Shown here piece by piece: positions 31,756-40,447 of a DNA stretch of 64,000 nt. Source of the DNA: Chryseobacterium antibioticum (lineage in GTDB: Bacteria; Bacteroidota; Bacteroidia; Flavobacteriales; Weeksellaceae); NCBI RefSeq assembly GCF_012927325.1, contig NZ_JABBGI010000013.1:1-64000 (forward strand), read 5' to 3'. The first letter of the stretch is position 1, and each line of letters begins with the position of its first letter. The notes beneath the pieces are model-generated. The model searched no databases. It was not told the DNA's origin and saw only the letters and a program-made list of their open reading frames with translations. The translations under genes were made by a program, and so were the position numbers.

Positions 31756-33795
31756 TTACCCAAACGCTCTCTTCAGCAAGCTCTCCACTTTAGGTTCACT
31801 TCCTCTGAAGCTTTTATACAGTTCCATCGGATCTTTTGTTCCGCCTGAAGAAAGCAGTACTTTGTATTTGGCAGCAGTTTCCGGATTGAAAATTCCGGTT
31901 TCCTTAAAATACTGGAACGCATCTGCATCCAGAACTTCAGCCCATTTGTAAGAATAGTAACCCGCAGAATATCCACCCTGGAAAATATGGGAGAAACTAG
32001 GACTCATCGCCGTTTCCGGATTGATAGGATAAAGCGTTGTTGCTTTTGTGTACTTATCCTCAAACGCTTTCACGCTTTCACCTTCCAGTTCTGCCACTTT
32101 CGTATGGTAGTTCATATCCAGAAGTCCGAAACCAAGCTGTCTCATCGTTTGATAGCCTTCCATAAAGTTTTTGGATTGCTCTATCTTTTCGATCTTTTCA
32201 TCCGGAAGCACCTCTCCGGTTTTATAATGTTTGGCAAATGTCTTTAAAAATTCAGGCTCGTAGCAGAAATTCTCCAGAAACTGAGAAGGCAGTTCTACAA
32301 AATCCCACTTCACAGAAGTTCCGGAAAGACTTGGGTATTGCGTATCCGCCATCATCCCGTGAAGCGCATGCCCGAATTCATGAAATAAAGTCGTCACTTC
32401 CTGGAAAGTCAGTAAGCTCGGTGTATCTTTTGTTGGTTTGCTGAAATTACAAACGATAGAAATATGTGGACGGAAGTTTTCGTCGTCTTTTTTATACTGA
32501 TTTTTATAGCTGGTCATCCAGGCTCCGGCTCTTTTACCTTTTCTCGGGAAATAATCTACATAAAGCAAAGCTTTGAAGCTTCCATCTTCAGCCTTCCCGA
32601 TTTCCGTCTCAGACACTTCATACACCTTTACATCCTCATGGTATTTCGGAATATCATTTCTCTCCTCAAAATGAAGTCCAAAAAGTTTTCCAGCCAGCCC
32701 GAAAACAGCATCCTGTACCTGATCCAGTGGGAAATAAGGCTTCAGTTCTTCATCATTAAAGTCATATTTCTGTTTGCGGAGTTTTTCGGCATAGAAAGTA
32801 TGATCATAACCCTGCAGTTCTTCGATTCCGTCTGCTTTAGCCAAAGATTTTAATTCCTCAATCTCCTTGTCTGCGTAAGGTTTCGCTTTCGTTAAAAGTT
32901 CATTTAAAAAGTCAAAAACTTTCCCCGGAGATTTAGCCATTCTTTCTTCCAGAACATAATCTGCATAGTTTTGATAGCCTAATAATTCTGCTTTTTGTTG
33001 TTTTAATTGTAGAAGTTCCTTAATCAGTTCCTGATTGTCAAATTCTCCACCATCAAAAGATTTTTTACCGCTCGCCAGAGCAATTTCCTTTCTCAATTCA
33101 CGGTTTTCAGCATACGTCATGAAGGGAATATAGCTTGGATACTGCAAGGTAACAACCCAACCTTCAAGTTCTCTTTCTTTAGCTTCTTCGGCATATTGGT
33201 CAAGGATAGCCTCCGGAATTCCTGCCAGATCTTCTTTATTCGTGATATGTTTGAAATAAGCATTGGTAGATGCTAACACATTCTGTCCGAACTGCAGAGA
33301 TTTTAAAGAAAGATCCATATTGATCTTCTGTAGTTTTTCTTTGTCTTCCTCATTTAGAAGGGCACCACTTCTGACAAAACCTTTATAGGTTTCGTTCAAA
33401 AGCATTTGTTGTTCTTCATTCAGGGTATAGTGCTCTTTTTCGTCGTATACTTTTTTGATTTTGCTGAAAAGGGCTTCATTTTGAGAGATCTTTGACGAAT
33501 ATTCCGTTAAAAGTGGAGAAACTTCCTGAGCCAGCTTTTGGATCTCGTCGCTTGTTTCTGCAGAATTTAAATTGAAAAAAATATTGGAAACCACATCAAG
33601 CTGTTCTCCTGAGTAAGCCAATACTTCGATGACATTTTCATAGGTTGGTGCCTCAGAATTGTTAACAATAGCATTAATTTCATCTTCAGATTTTTTGATC
33701 AGTTCCTGGAATGCAGGAAGGAAATCTTCATTTTTAATACCGTTGAAAGGTGCTGCGTGATATGGTGTGGTAAATTTCTCTGTTAAAATATTCAT
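31756..33795 (-). CDS. M3 family metallopeptidase (oligopeptidase/Dcp-like)
   Basis: 679-residue zinc peptidase. The active site is FHEFGHALHG with HEFGH at 472-476, and the third ligand Glu lies in DFVELPSQFLENF about 25 residues on. The remaining protein is helical, as in thimet-type enzymes. There is no signal peptide, so it probably degrades short peptides in the cytoplasm. The size fits peptidyl-dipeptidase or oligopeptidase A types, which I cannot separate. A promoter element TATTTTTG lies at 33855-33862 and a terminator follows at 31707. Confidence 0.93.
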   Translation of the reverse strand: MNILTEKFTTPYHAAPFNGIKNEDFLPAFQELIKKSEDEINAIVNNSEAPTYENVIEVLAYSGEQLDVVSNIFFNLNSAETSDEIQKLAQEVSPLLTEYSSKISQNEALFSKIKKVYDEKEHYTLNEEQQMLLNETYKGFVRSGALLNEEDKEKLQKINMDLSLKSLQFGQNVLASTNAYFKHITNKEDLAGIPEAILDQYAEEAKERELEGWVVTLQYPSYIPFMTYAENRELRKEIALASGKKSFDGGEFDNQELIKELLQLKQQKAELLGYQNYADYVLEERMAKSPGKVFDFLNELLTKAKPYADKEIEELKSLAKADGIEELQGYDHTFYAEKLRKQKYDFNDEELKPYFPLDQVQDAVFGLAGKLFGLHFEERNDIPKYHEDVKVYEVSETEIGKAEDGSFKALLYVDYFPRKGKRAGAWMTSYKNQYKKDDENFRPHISIVCNFSKPTKDTPSLLTFQEVTTLFHEFGHALHGMMADTQYPSLSGTSVKWDFVELPSQFLENFCYEPEFLKTFAKHYKTGEVLPDEKIEKIEQSKNFMEGYQTMRQLGFGLLDMNYHTKVAELEGESVKAFEDKYTKATTLYPINPETAMSPSFSHIFQGGYSAGYYSYKWAEVLDADAFQYFKETGIFNPETAAKYKVLLSSGGTKDPMELYKSFRGSEPKVESLLKRAFG

Positions 33796-33854
33796 TGTTC
33801 GATTTTTAGGTAACGTAAATTTAATGATTCATTGAGAATCACAGCTGAAATGCG

Positions 33855-33862
33855 CAAAAATA
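33855..33862 (-). promoter_or_regulatory. -7 element of the M3 peptidase gene
   Basis: TATTTTTG on the minus strand fully matches TAnnTTTG, about 60 bases before the start codon. Confidence 0.45.
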
Positions 33863-34051
33863 ATGCCCCAATATCAAGATGTGACAAAAATGCTTTATCT
33901 TTAATAATCTTGTCATATGAAAAGAGGCGAGGAGGGTGGAATGACTAATTTTGAAAATAATAAACCACAAAAGACTGAACAATGAGATTGCTCAAGTATT
34001 TCAAGCTTTTAGGGTTGAAAAATAAAACAAGTAACTCAAAATATCAAAACT

Positions 34052-34582
34052 ATGAAAACACTCTTAAAAATTCTTGGCGTAATCATCCTTTTAGCTGTAG
34101 TATACGCCGTGATTGCAATGCTGGTTTTCAGTAAGAATTACCACTTTGAAAAATCAGTAGTCATCAATGCACCAAAAGAAAAAGTATGGCAGCATGTAGG
34201 TTCATTAAAAGAATACAATGTCTGGGATCCATTTTCCAAAGCTGATAAAGATATTGTGATCACCTATTCCGGAGCCGGAGATAAGGTAGGAGATTCTTAC
34301 CACTGGAAAGGCAATGACAAAGTAGGAGAGGGTGAGCAATCTATTACAGAAAGTGTACCCAATGACAAATTAGTAACTAAGCTTCATTTTATCAAACCTT
34401 TTGAAAGTGATGCTAAAGCGTCCTTTGTTTTGGCTCCAGAAGGAAACGGAACAAAAGTCACCTGGTCAATAGATTATGAACTGACTGCAATAATGAAAAT
34501 CATGAAACCTATGATGGATATGAATATGAAAAAGGTATTTGATCAAGGGCTGGGAGACCTTAAAAAGCTTTGCGAAAAGTAA
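34052..34582 (+). CDS. SRPBCC family protein
   Basis: 176 residues. A single N-terminal membrane helix (TLLKILGVIILLAVVYAVIAML, in part) is followed by a START/Bet v1-like ligand-binding fold: FEKSVVINAPKEKVWQHVG, KEYNVWDPFS, and the long C-terminal helix after GTKVTWSIDYE. The helix suggests it is anchored with the fold outside the cytoplasm. The ligand is unknown. A strong terminator lies just downstream and the gene is alone. Confidence 0.83.
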   Translation: MKTLLKILGVIILLAVVYAVIAMLVFSKNYHFEKSVVINAPKEKVWQHVGSLKEYNVWDPFSKADKDIVITYSGAGDKVGDSYHWKGNDKVGEGEQSITESVPNDKLVTKLHFIKPFESDAKASFVLAPEGNGTKVTWSIDYELTAIMKIMKPMMDMNMKKVFDQGLGDLKKLCEK

Positions 34583-34590
34583 AAAAATAT

Positions 34591-34621
34591 AAGCCTTGTA
34601 GAAAATACAAGGCTTTTTTTT
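34591..34621 (+). terminator. Terminator of the SRPBCC gene
   Basis: AAGCCTTGTA and TACAAGGCTT form a perfect 10-bp stem with a 5-base loop, followed by T8, 9 bases after the stop codon. The A run before it could allow use on the other strand too. Confidence 0.85.
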
Positions 34622-34678
34622 GTGCATTTTTTCAAGAATCAAAAAAATCTGCGGGAATTCAAGTTTAATCAGCTTCTG

Positions 34679-35974
34679 CTATTCTGTTTTAGCAATACAG
34701 CGGGTAAGATTCTCATTGCCGTCTTTCTTGATCAGGATATTATCTTCAATACGAACTCCGCCGATGTCATACCATTTTTTAAGTTCCGTCCAGTTGATAT
34801 CATCATGGAATTTCTTCTGCTGATAGGCACTTTCGAGGATAGCGGGCATGAAATAACAACCAGGTTCCACAGTGATAAGATGATTCTCTTCAAGTTCAAG
34901 GTCAACCCTCAATCTCGCTCCGAAATACGTCTGCGGATTAATATTTTCATCCTGTCCCGTATCACGCACTCTCAATCCTACCAGATGTCCCACGCCGTGA
35001 GAATAGAAAAGGGAAACAATTTCCTTTTCGATCAGGTCACTAAGATTTCCTTTTAACAGACCAAGCTGCAGTAAGCCTTCTGTAATGACTTTAGCCGAAT
35101 GGATGTGAACATCTCTCCATAAAACCCCTGCTTTTGACATGGCGACACATTCATGATAAGCTTTTAATACGATAGAGTAGAGATCTTTGTGCTGAGAAGA
35201 CATTTCTCCCGAGGAATAAAACGTTCTGGTAACATCTACACAGTAATCAAAAATATCAGCGCCTGCATCCACCAGGACAAATTCATTTTCTTTGATGATC
35301 TTTTGAGAAGGCAGTGCATGCAGAATTGCGGCATTACTTCCGCTACCCACAATGGTTTCATAAGGAACCGTGTCGGCGCCTTTTCTGAAAATTTCAGACT
35401 CATATGCGATCTGAAGTTCCCTTTCCGTCATTCCCGGTTTCAAAACGGAAGCTATTTTCTGATATCCGGCGTTGGCTAATTCTGCAATGTGTCTGATAAA
35501 ACGGACCTCTGCTGCATCTTTTTTTCGCCTTGTTTGGTCTAATAAAGTTCTCAGTTCAAAAGCCTCAGGTGAAGAATCTTTTGCCTGTCCCAAATGAAAA
35601 ACCTTCGAAAAATGCTGACTTTCCAAAAATCTTTCGAGAGTATTGATGTTTTTTCCGGGAGAGGAGACAAGGACGTCATTTTTTTCTCCCTCCCAAAAGA
35701 TCTCCTCATTGGAAATTTCTTTATGGAATTCAATCCATCCAAGATCTTTGCTGTATAATACAACTTCAGTTTCACGTCTTCTTAAAGTAAGCCAGAAATA
35801 AGCCGGATGAGGCAGAAAAGGATACGTGGAATCAAGCCCTCCCGGTTTTTGTATAGGATGTCCTGAATGGATCAGGACAGCATCTTGGGCGTTGAGTACA
35901 GTATTCCATTGAGAACCGACCTGTTCTCTCCGTATCTTAATTTGTTCTTCAGAAAAGTATAAATTGTGAATCAT
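34679..35974 (-). CDS. Aminopeptidase P family (M24B) metallopeptidase
   Basis: 431 residues with an N-terminal AMP_N domain (about 1-150) and the pita-bread catalytic domain. Metal ligands are visible: DAGADIFDYCVDVTR (two Asp), SHGVGHLVG (His), EPGCYF (Glu) and GGVRIEDN (Glu). It removes N-terminal residues before proline, probably in the cytoplasm. A GreA-like gene is divergent. The start at 35974 is 76 bases from that gene; a weaker TATTTTCG element lies between. Confidence 0.93.
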   Translation of the reverse strand: MIHNLYFSEEQIKIRREQVGSQWNTVLNAQDAVLIHSGHPIQKPGGLDSTYPFLPHPAYFWLTLRRRETEVVLYSKDLGWIEFHKEISNEEIFWEGEKNDVLVSSPGKNINTLERFLESQHFSKVFHLGQAKDSSPEAFELRTLLDQTRRKKDAAEVRFIRHIAELANAGYQKIASVLKPGMTERELQIAYESEIFRKGADTVPYETIVGSGSNAAILHALPSQKIIKENEFVLVDAGADIFDYCVDVTRTFYSSGEMSSQHKDLYSIVLKAYHECVAMSKAGVLWRDVHIHSAKVITEGLLQLGLLKGNLSDLIEKEIVSLFYSHGVGHLVGLRVRDTGQDENINPQTYFGARLRVDLELEENHLITVEPGCYFMPAILESAYQQKKFHDDINWTELKKWYDIGGVRIEDNILIKKDGNENLTRCIAKTE

Positions 35975-36050
35975 TGGTTTGTTTTTATGAAGAACGAAAA
36001 TATCAATTATTATTTTAAAAAATTATTATCTTTATGTAAAGATTAGATTT

Positions 36051-36500
36051 ATGGAGAAGATCGTATTTGTGAAAAGTGATATAAGAAATTATGTCAAAAC
36101 AGTTATCTCTGAGAAAATAGAAAAACTTAAAAATTTCATAGAGTTTACCCTGGAAGCAAGTCGTGATATTAAAAAGACCCCAAAGTATGACAGTATGAGA
36201 GAGGAGATGCAGGAGGAGATCTACCAGATGCAGCGCCAGCTGGGAGCTTTGAATGATCTTAACCGAAATATGTCCAAGGTTCTGAATAATTCCACAGAAA
36301 AGATACAGCTGGGTTCTTTGGTGATCACCAACAAAGCCCGTTTCTATATTTCAGTTTCATTGGGAGAGTTCTTTTTTGAAGGAGACCGTTTTTATGCCAT
36401 CTCTCCGGAAAGCCCCATGGCTAAAAAGATGATGGGAATGAAATCCGGAGATGCTTTCACCTTGAATAATATCCATCAGGAGATTGTGGAGGTGATTTGA
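36051..36500 (+). CDS. GreA/GreB-like protein
   Basis: 149 residues: an N-terminal helical part (about 1-85, with long charged helices that could form a coiled coil) and a C-terminal beta domain (IQLGSLVITNKARFYISVSLG, ISPESPMAKKMMGMKSGDAF). That C-terminal pattern, especially SP-x-A-K-x-x-x-G-K/M-G-D, is the FKBP-like C-domain of GreA/GreB and Rnk. It could bind RNA polymerase. Proteins of this kind are sometimes mislabelled 3-oxoacyl-ACP synthase; nothing here supports that. The tandem repeats start 13 bases after the stop. Confidence 0.75.
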   Translation: MEKIVFVKSDIRNYVKTVISEKIEKLKNFIEFTLEASRDIKKTPKYDSMREEMQEEIYQMQRQLGALNDLNRNMSKVLNNSTEKIQLGSLVITNKARFYISVSLGEFFFEGDRFYAISPESPMAKKMMGMKSGDAFTLNNIHQEIVEVI

Positions 36501-36512
36501 TTGTGGAGAAGA

Positions 36513-36593
36513 GAATAAAGAATAAAGAATAAAGAATAAAGAATAAAGAATAAAGAATAAAGAATAAAGAATAAAGAATAAAGAATAAAGAAT
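36513..36593. repeat. Tandem repeat of GAATAAA (11 full units)
   Basis: Eleven consecutive exact copies of the heptamer GAATAAA, plus a partial copy, between the GreA-like and DoxX-like genes. Such repeats change length by slippage. It lies about 130 bases before the DoxX-like start. Confidence 0.9.
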
Positions 36594-36635
36594 TTTACGG
36601 TAAACTTAGCAATCAACAACTAAAACATTCATCTA

Positions 36636-36698
36636 CTCTAAACTCTAAACTCTAAAACTCTAAAACTCTAAAACTCTAAAACTCTCAAACTCTCAAAC
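36636..36698. repeat. Tandem repeat of CTCTAAA / CTCTAAAA units
   Basis: About eight units of 7-8 bases (CTCTAAA, CTCTAAAA, then CTCTCAAA), ending about 25 bases before the DoxX-like start codon. Unit drift distinguishes it from the exact repeat just before it. Confidence 0.85.
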
Positions 36699-36724
36699 CC
36701 AATAACCCCGCAATCCGTACAACT

Positions 36725-37363
36725 ATGACATTTGAAAAATTACGAACCAATAGATTGAATCAATGGGTGATGATTCACTTACGATATTTAATAGGATTTG
36801 CATTTTTCCCTTCCGGGCTGACAAAATTAATGGGAAATAGATTTACGGCTCTTTCAACGGATACACCGATAGGGTATTTCTTTGAAGCCATGTATCAGAC
36901 GGGATTTTACTGGAATTTTTTAGGACTTTCCCAGGTTGTGGCAGGAATTTTACTGATGACACAGCGGTTTGCCCTTCCTGGAGCTCTTATGTTTTTAGCG
37001 ATATTAAGTAATATATGGATCATTACCATAAGCCTTTCCTTTACCGGAACATGGATCATCACTTCTCTGATGATGATGGCTGTTATCATACTGCTGATCT
37101 GGGATCATCATAAACTGTTTCCTATCCTTGGGTATAATCAGACGATGGTCGTAAAAGCATACCCGGATCCGGGCCGTTCCTGGATCAATGCTGGACTCAT
37201 TTACACAGTTTGTCTTCTCTTCTTATCATTTCCAGGGTCTGTATCTCAAGGTGTAGAGCGATGGATTTCGAGAGGATGCGTGATGATCATTGTCCTCACA
37301 TTGGTATTCACTCATTATAAAGTATATAAAAACCGAAGCGTATTGTTGAAAAATCAGGCTTAA
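36725..37363 (+). CDS. DoxX-like membrane protein
   Basis: 212 residues with about five to six membrane segments. RYLIGFAFFPSGLTKLMGNRF and GLSQVVAGILLMTQRFALPGALMFLAI match the DoxX-like (DoxX/SURF4) pattern of small membrane proteins often near redox genes. Function is not known. Two blocks of tandem heptamer-type repeats occupy its 5' region, so expression could vary between cells. A nitroreductase gene follows 41 bases later with its own promoter element. Confidence 0.78.
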   Translation: MTFEKLRTNRLNQWVMIHLRYLIGFAFFPSGLTKLMGNRFTALSTDTPIGYFFEAMYQTGFYWNFLGLSQVVAGILLMTQRFALPGALMFLAILSNIWIITISLSFTGTWIITSLMMMAVIILLIWDHHKLFPILGYNQTMVVKAYPDPGRSWINAGLIYTVCLLFLSFPGSVSQGVERWISRGCVMIIVLTLVFTHYKVYKNRSVLLKNQA

Positions 37364-37392
37364 ATCAATGTAATGCATTCAATTACATATCG

Positions 37393-37400
37393 TAAATTTG
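37393..37400 (+). promoter_or_regulatory. -7 element of the nitroreductase gene, next to the start
   Basis: TAAATTTG ends four bases before the ATG at 37405. The context TAAATTTGCAG-C-ATG is nearly the same as at panD (TAAATTTGCAG-T-ATG), suggesting leaderless transcription here also. Confidence 0.5.
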
Positions 37401-37404
37401 CAGC

Positions 37405-37929
37405 ATGAATAAAGCGGAAATTTTAAAAGAAATCATAGAGCAGAGAAGAAGTATATTCCCGAAAGATTATTCTGAAACTGAAATAGCTCAGGAAATTATA
37501 GATGAAATACTCCATTCAGCGACATTAGCCCCGAATCATAAGCGCACAAAACCATGGCGTTTTAAAACTTTCAGAGGGGAAGAAAAAGCGGCACTAGCTT
37601 CAGAAATGCAGGCTATTTACAAGGCTACACAATCTGAGCAGACTTTTTTAGAGAAAAAATATCAGGATATTGGTTTTAAAATCAATAAAGCAAATGCTGT
37701 CATTTCTATTACAGTCAACTTCAGTGGTATGGTTCCGGAATGGGAAGAGATCGCTGCCGTTTCTATGGCCGTTCAGAATATGTATCTTACCTGTACCACC
37801 AATAATGTAGGCTGCTATTGGAGTTCTCCCGGTCTTGTCAATCACCTTAAAGACTCTCTGACCATTGAAGAAAACCAGAAATGTCTGGGACTTTTCTATA
37901 TGGGAAGTGTAGACCAGTATAACAATTGA
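37405..37929 (+). CDS. Nitroreductase family protein
   Basis: 174 residues, the length of the short FMN-dependent nitroreductase / YdjA-like group. EQRRSIFPKDY at the N-terminus and ILHSATLAPNHKRTKPWRF are flavin-phosphate binding signatures; VAAVSMAVQNMYLT-like and GCYWSSPGL segments complete the fold. It probably reduces nitro compounds or quinones with NAD(P)H. The start follows a promoter element by four bases. Confidence 0.88.
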   Translation: MNKAEILKEIIEQRRSIFPKDYSETEIAQEIIDEILHSATLAPNHKRTKPWRFKTFRGEEKAALASEMQAIYKATQSEQTFLEKKYQDIGFKINKANAVISITVNFSGMVPEWEEIAAVSMAVQNMYLTCTTNNVGCYWSSPGLVNHLKDSLTIEENQKCLGLFYMGSVDQYNN

Positions 37930-38018
37930 TCAGCTGGACAGTTTACCAGTGAATTCTTCGTTCAAGAAGATCAAAACACGATTACATCACCAGATCGGTA
38001 AATTGTTACATTTAATAA

Positions 38019-38048
38019 TTGTCGGATAATATTTTTTATATATCTTTG
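38019..38048 (+). promoter_or_regulatory. Consensus promoter of rpsP-rimM
   Basis: TTG (38019-38021), 19 bases, then TATCTTTG (38041-38048): a full match to the flavobacterial consensus, about 50 bases before the rpsP start. Confidence 0.85.
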
Positions 38049-38097
38049 CACTCTTAAATATTTAACTGGGACGAGTTCCCATAAAATTCACAACATT

Positions 38098-38661
38098 ATG
38101 TCAGTAAAAATCAGATTACAAAGACACGGTAAAAAAGGTAAGCCTTTTTTCCACATCGTGGTTGCAGATTCTAGAGCAAGAAGAGATGGTAGATTCATCG
38201 AGAAACTAGGAACTTACAACCCAATTACTAACCCTGCAACTATCGATTTGAACGTTGACGCTGCTGTAAAGTGGTTAAACAACGGTGCTCAGCCAACTGA
38301 TACTGCAAAAGCAATCCTTTCTTACAAAGGTGCTCTTTACAAAAAACACTTACAAGGTGGAGTTGCTAAAGGTGCTTTTGACGAGGCTGAAGCTGAAAAA
38401 AGATTCAGTGCTTGGGTAGAATCTAAAGAACAAAAAGTACAAGGTAAAGTAGAAGGTTTAACTAAAGCTCAAGCTGATTCTAAGAAAGCTGCTTTAGACG
38501 CTGAAGCTAAAGTAAACGAAGCTAGAATTGCTGCTGCTGCACAAGTTGAAGCTGATGCTAAAGCTGCTGAAGAAGCTGCTAACGCACCTGCTGAGGAAGT
38601 TGTGGAAGCTACAGAAGGAGAAGCTCCTGCTGCTGAAACTGAAGAAAACACTGAAGCTTAA
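38098..38661 (+). CDS. rpsP: 30S ribosomal protein S16 with Ala/Glu-rich tail
   Basis: Residues 1-85 form the normal S16 protein (SVKIRLQRHGKKGKPFFHIV, RRDGRFIEKLGTYNP), a small subunit protein needed for assembly. Residues after about 110 form a long tail rich in Ala, Glu and Lys, bringing the length to 187 against about 80-90 in E. coli. Such extended S16 proteins are usual in Bacteroidetes. The rimM gene follows after 12 bases, matching the joint role in 30S maturation. A consensus promoter precedes it. Confidence 0.97.
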   Translation: MSVKIRLQRHGKKGKPFFHIVVADSRARRDGRFIEKLGTYNPITNPATIDLNVDAAVKWLNNGAQPTDTAKAILSYKGALYKKHLQGGVAKGAFDEAEAEKRFSAWVESKEQKVQGKVEGLTKAQADSKKAALDAEAKVNEARIAAAAQVEADAKAAEEAANAPAEEVVEATEGEAPAAETEENTEA

Positions 38662-38673
38662 TAATAAACCTGT

Positions 38674-39216
38674 ATGCGTAAAGAAGATTGCTATTTACTA
38701 GGAAAAATCACACGCAGACATGGCCTTGCGGGAAATGTTATCCTTAAACTGGATACCGATCAACCCGAGCTTTACAATAAATTGGAATCAATATTCGTTG
38801 AAATCAACGGATTATTGGTTCCATTTTTTATTGAAAGATCAGCTTGGAGCAAAAATGATGCTCTGAACCTTGCCTTTAAAAACTCTTCTGAAACACTGGT
38901 AGACCAATCTTTAGGGAAAAGCGTTTACTTACCGCTTACTACACTTCCGAAACTTTCCGGAAAACAGTTTTACTATCATGAGATCATCGGTTTCGATATT
39001 CTTGATCAAAATGATAAAGAATGCGGTGTGATAAGATCTGTAAACGACCAGACTGCCCAAAACTATTTCGTTACCAACCTGGATGGAAAAGAAGTAGTGA
39101 TTCCTATCATCAAAGACTGGATTCTTGAAGTGGACAGAGAAGAACGGTTTATTAAAATGCAACTTCCGGAAGGACTTATCGACGTTTTTTTAGTGTCCTC
39201 TAAAAAAGACGAATAA
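38674..39216 (+). CDS. rimM: Ribosome maturation factor RimM
   Basis: 180 residues. The N-terminal RimM domain starts CYLLGKITRRHGLAGNVIL, and the C-terminal PRC-barrel part contains LDGKEVVIPIIKDWILEVDREERFI. RimM helps 30S head assembly by binding S19. It lies 12 bases after rpsP, the standard order. It converges almost end to end with the lipoprotein gene (1 base apart), with no visible terminator. Confidence 0.95.
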   Translation: MRKEDCYLLGKITRRHGLAGNVILKLDTDQPELYNKLESIFVEINGLLVPFFIERSAWSKNDALNLAFKNSSETLVDQSLGKSVYLPLTTLPKLSGKQFYYHEIIGFDILDQNDKECGVIRSVNDQTAQNYFVTNLDGKEVVIPIIKDWILEVDREERFIKMQLPEGLIDVFLVSSKKDE

Positions 39217-39217
39217 T

Positions 39218-40273
39218 CTAGTTTTTCAGATAATAGACCTGAAATTTCCCCTCTTTCATATTACTTACTAAAAAATATTTCCCCGTTTTGGTCTTTATAG
39301 GCTCAGAAGCGACTATTTTCGTATGGTCTTCTTTGGTGGAAACCGTTTTGTCACCGAGTTTTACATCATAATAATACATATAAACCGGATTATATCCGAA
39401 AGAAGCTACAAAATGATTTCCTGTGCTGAACCATTGGTTTCCGGAAACAATTTTATCCTTTACGCTAAACGATATAGTATCTCTGTACTCTTTACGGATT
39501 TTGGGTGAAAAATTGTTCTCTTCCTGAGACAGTTTTATCTTATGGCGAAGTTCTATATACAAAGAATCACTTTCTTCAGAAAATTTTTCAGAAGTTTTTT
39601 TCAGAGATCCCAGAAGATTTGAAGATACGAAGTAGGCCTTTTTCTGATTAGGATTAACCAAGTAATTGTCATCATAAGCCGCGTAATTCAAAATTTCGGA
39701 GTTTACATCTTCCGGGATCAGCAGGATCTGATCTGCTTTCTTCAAAATGTTTTTTTGAAGAACAGCCTGCTCATCAGCTATTTTTCTCAATAATACAGAA
39801 TCTTTTTCAGGCTCTCCCACATGAAGAAGATGCTCATATTTCTTGCTGACATCATTGAGATCATATATAGGAAGAATTTGTTTGTAACGGAAATCCGGAG
39901 CCAGATATTTCCGGTTATTAGCATATAGATTACCGGCTGTATCCACGAAAGCAAGATTGTTGATATTCGGTCTGTTTTTCCAATGCTCAAAAATGGCCAG
40001 CTTGCCTTCAGTCATTATAAAAATCATGTTGGTGCTGTTTTGGTAAGAATCTGTGAGCGGGAAATTATAAACAAACAGGTAATTATCTTTAACCAGATAC
40101 CTGCAGTTGTCCTTCTGTGAAAGCGGAAGCTCCATGACCTTTTCTAAAACAATGGTTTTATCTGAAAAATGGGGAAATTCTGGGATCTCAGGATGTTTGT
40201 CTTCTTCTACATCAGTTTTGGGACTGTAGCATGATGATAAAACGAAAAGTGACAGTATAAGTGAAATCCTCAT
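39218..40273 (-). CDS. Lipoprotein of unknown function, 351 residues
   Basis: Lipoprotein signal peptide MRISLILSLFVLSSC with Cys15 as the lipid site, followed by YSPKTDVEEDKHPE. The acidic run after the cysteine resembles a Bacteroidetes surface-export signal. The body is soluble with alternating short strands. No family was recognised. It is alone on this strand and converges with rimM. Confidence 0.75.
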   Translation of the reverse strand: MRISLILSLFVLSSCYSPKTDVEEDKHPEIPEFPHFSDKTIVLEKVMELPLSQKDNCRYLVKDNYLFVYNFPLTDSYQNSTNMIFIMTEGKLAIFEHWKNRPNINNLAFVDTAGNLYANNRKYLAPDFRYKQILPIYDLNDVSKKYEHLLHVGEPEKDSVLLRKIADEQAVLQKNILKKADQILLIPEDVNSEILNYAAYDDNYLVNPNQKKAYFVSSNLLGSLKKTSEKFSEESDSLYIELRHKIKLSQEENNFSPKIRKEYRDTISFSVKDKIVSGNQWFSTGNHFVASFGYNPVYMYYYDVKLGDKTVSTKEDHTKIVASEPIKTKTGKYFLVSNMKEGKFQVYYLKN

Positions 40274-40387
40274 GGGTTATTTTTAATAAAGATACATTTT
40301 TTACCTATTCATTCGTATCCGGAAATTCCTGTTCTGCTTAAATAGGATATTAAAAAATATAAAATACCTCAATAACAAAGACTTCAC

Positions 40388-40422
40388 AAAAAAAAATGAG
40401 TGACTATCATTAATCACTCATT
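40388..40422 (-). terminator. Terminator of the serine hydrolase gene
   Basis: AATGAGTGA and TCACTCATT form a 9-bp stem with a 10-base loop. The minus strand continues with a run of T. It lies about 30 bases after the stop at 40448. Confidence 0.75.
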
Positions 40423-40447
40423 ATTTATTATTCATTACGATTGCTCA

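Noticed and set aside
33984-34110. Short plus-strand frame beginning MRLLKYFKLLG
   Set aside because: It overlaps the SRPBCC start in another frame and loses protein-like character after about 20 codons. It may be coincidence.
36513-36698. Possible CRISPR array
   Set aside because: The units are 7-8 bases in direct tandem without spacers, so these are simple-sequence repeats.
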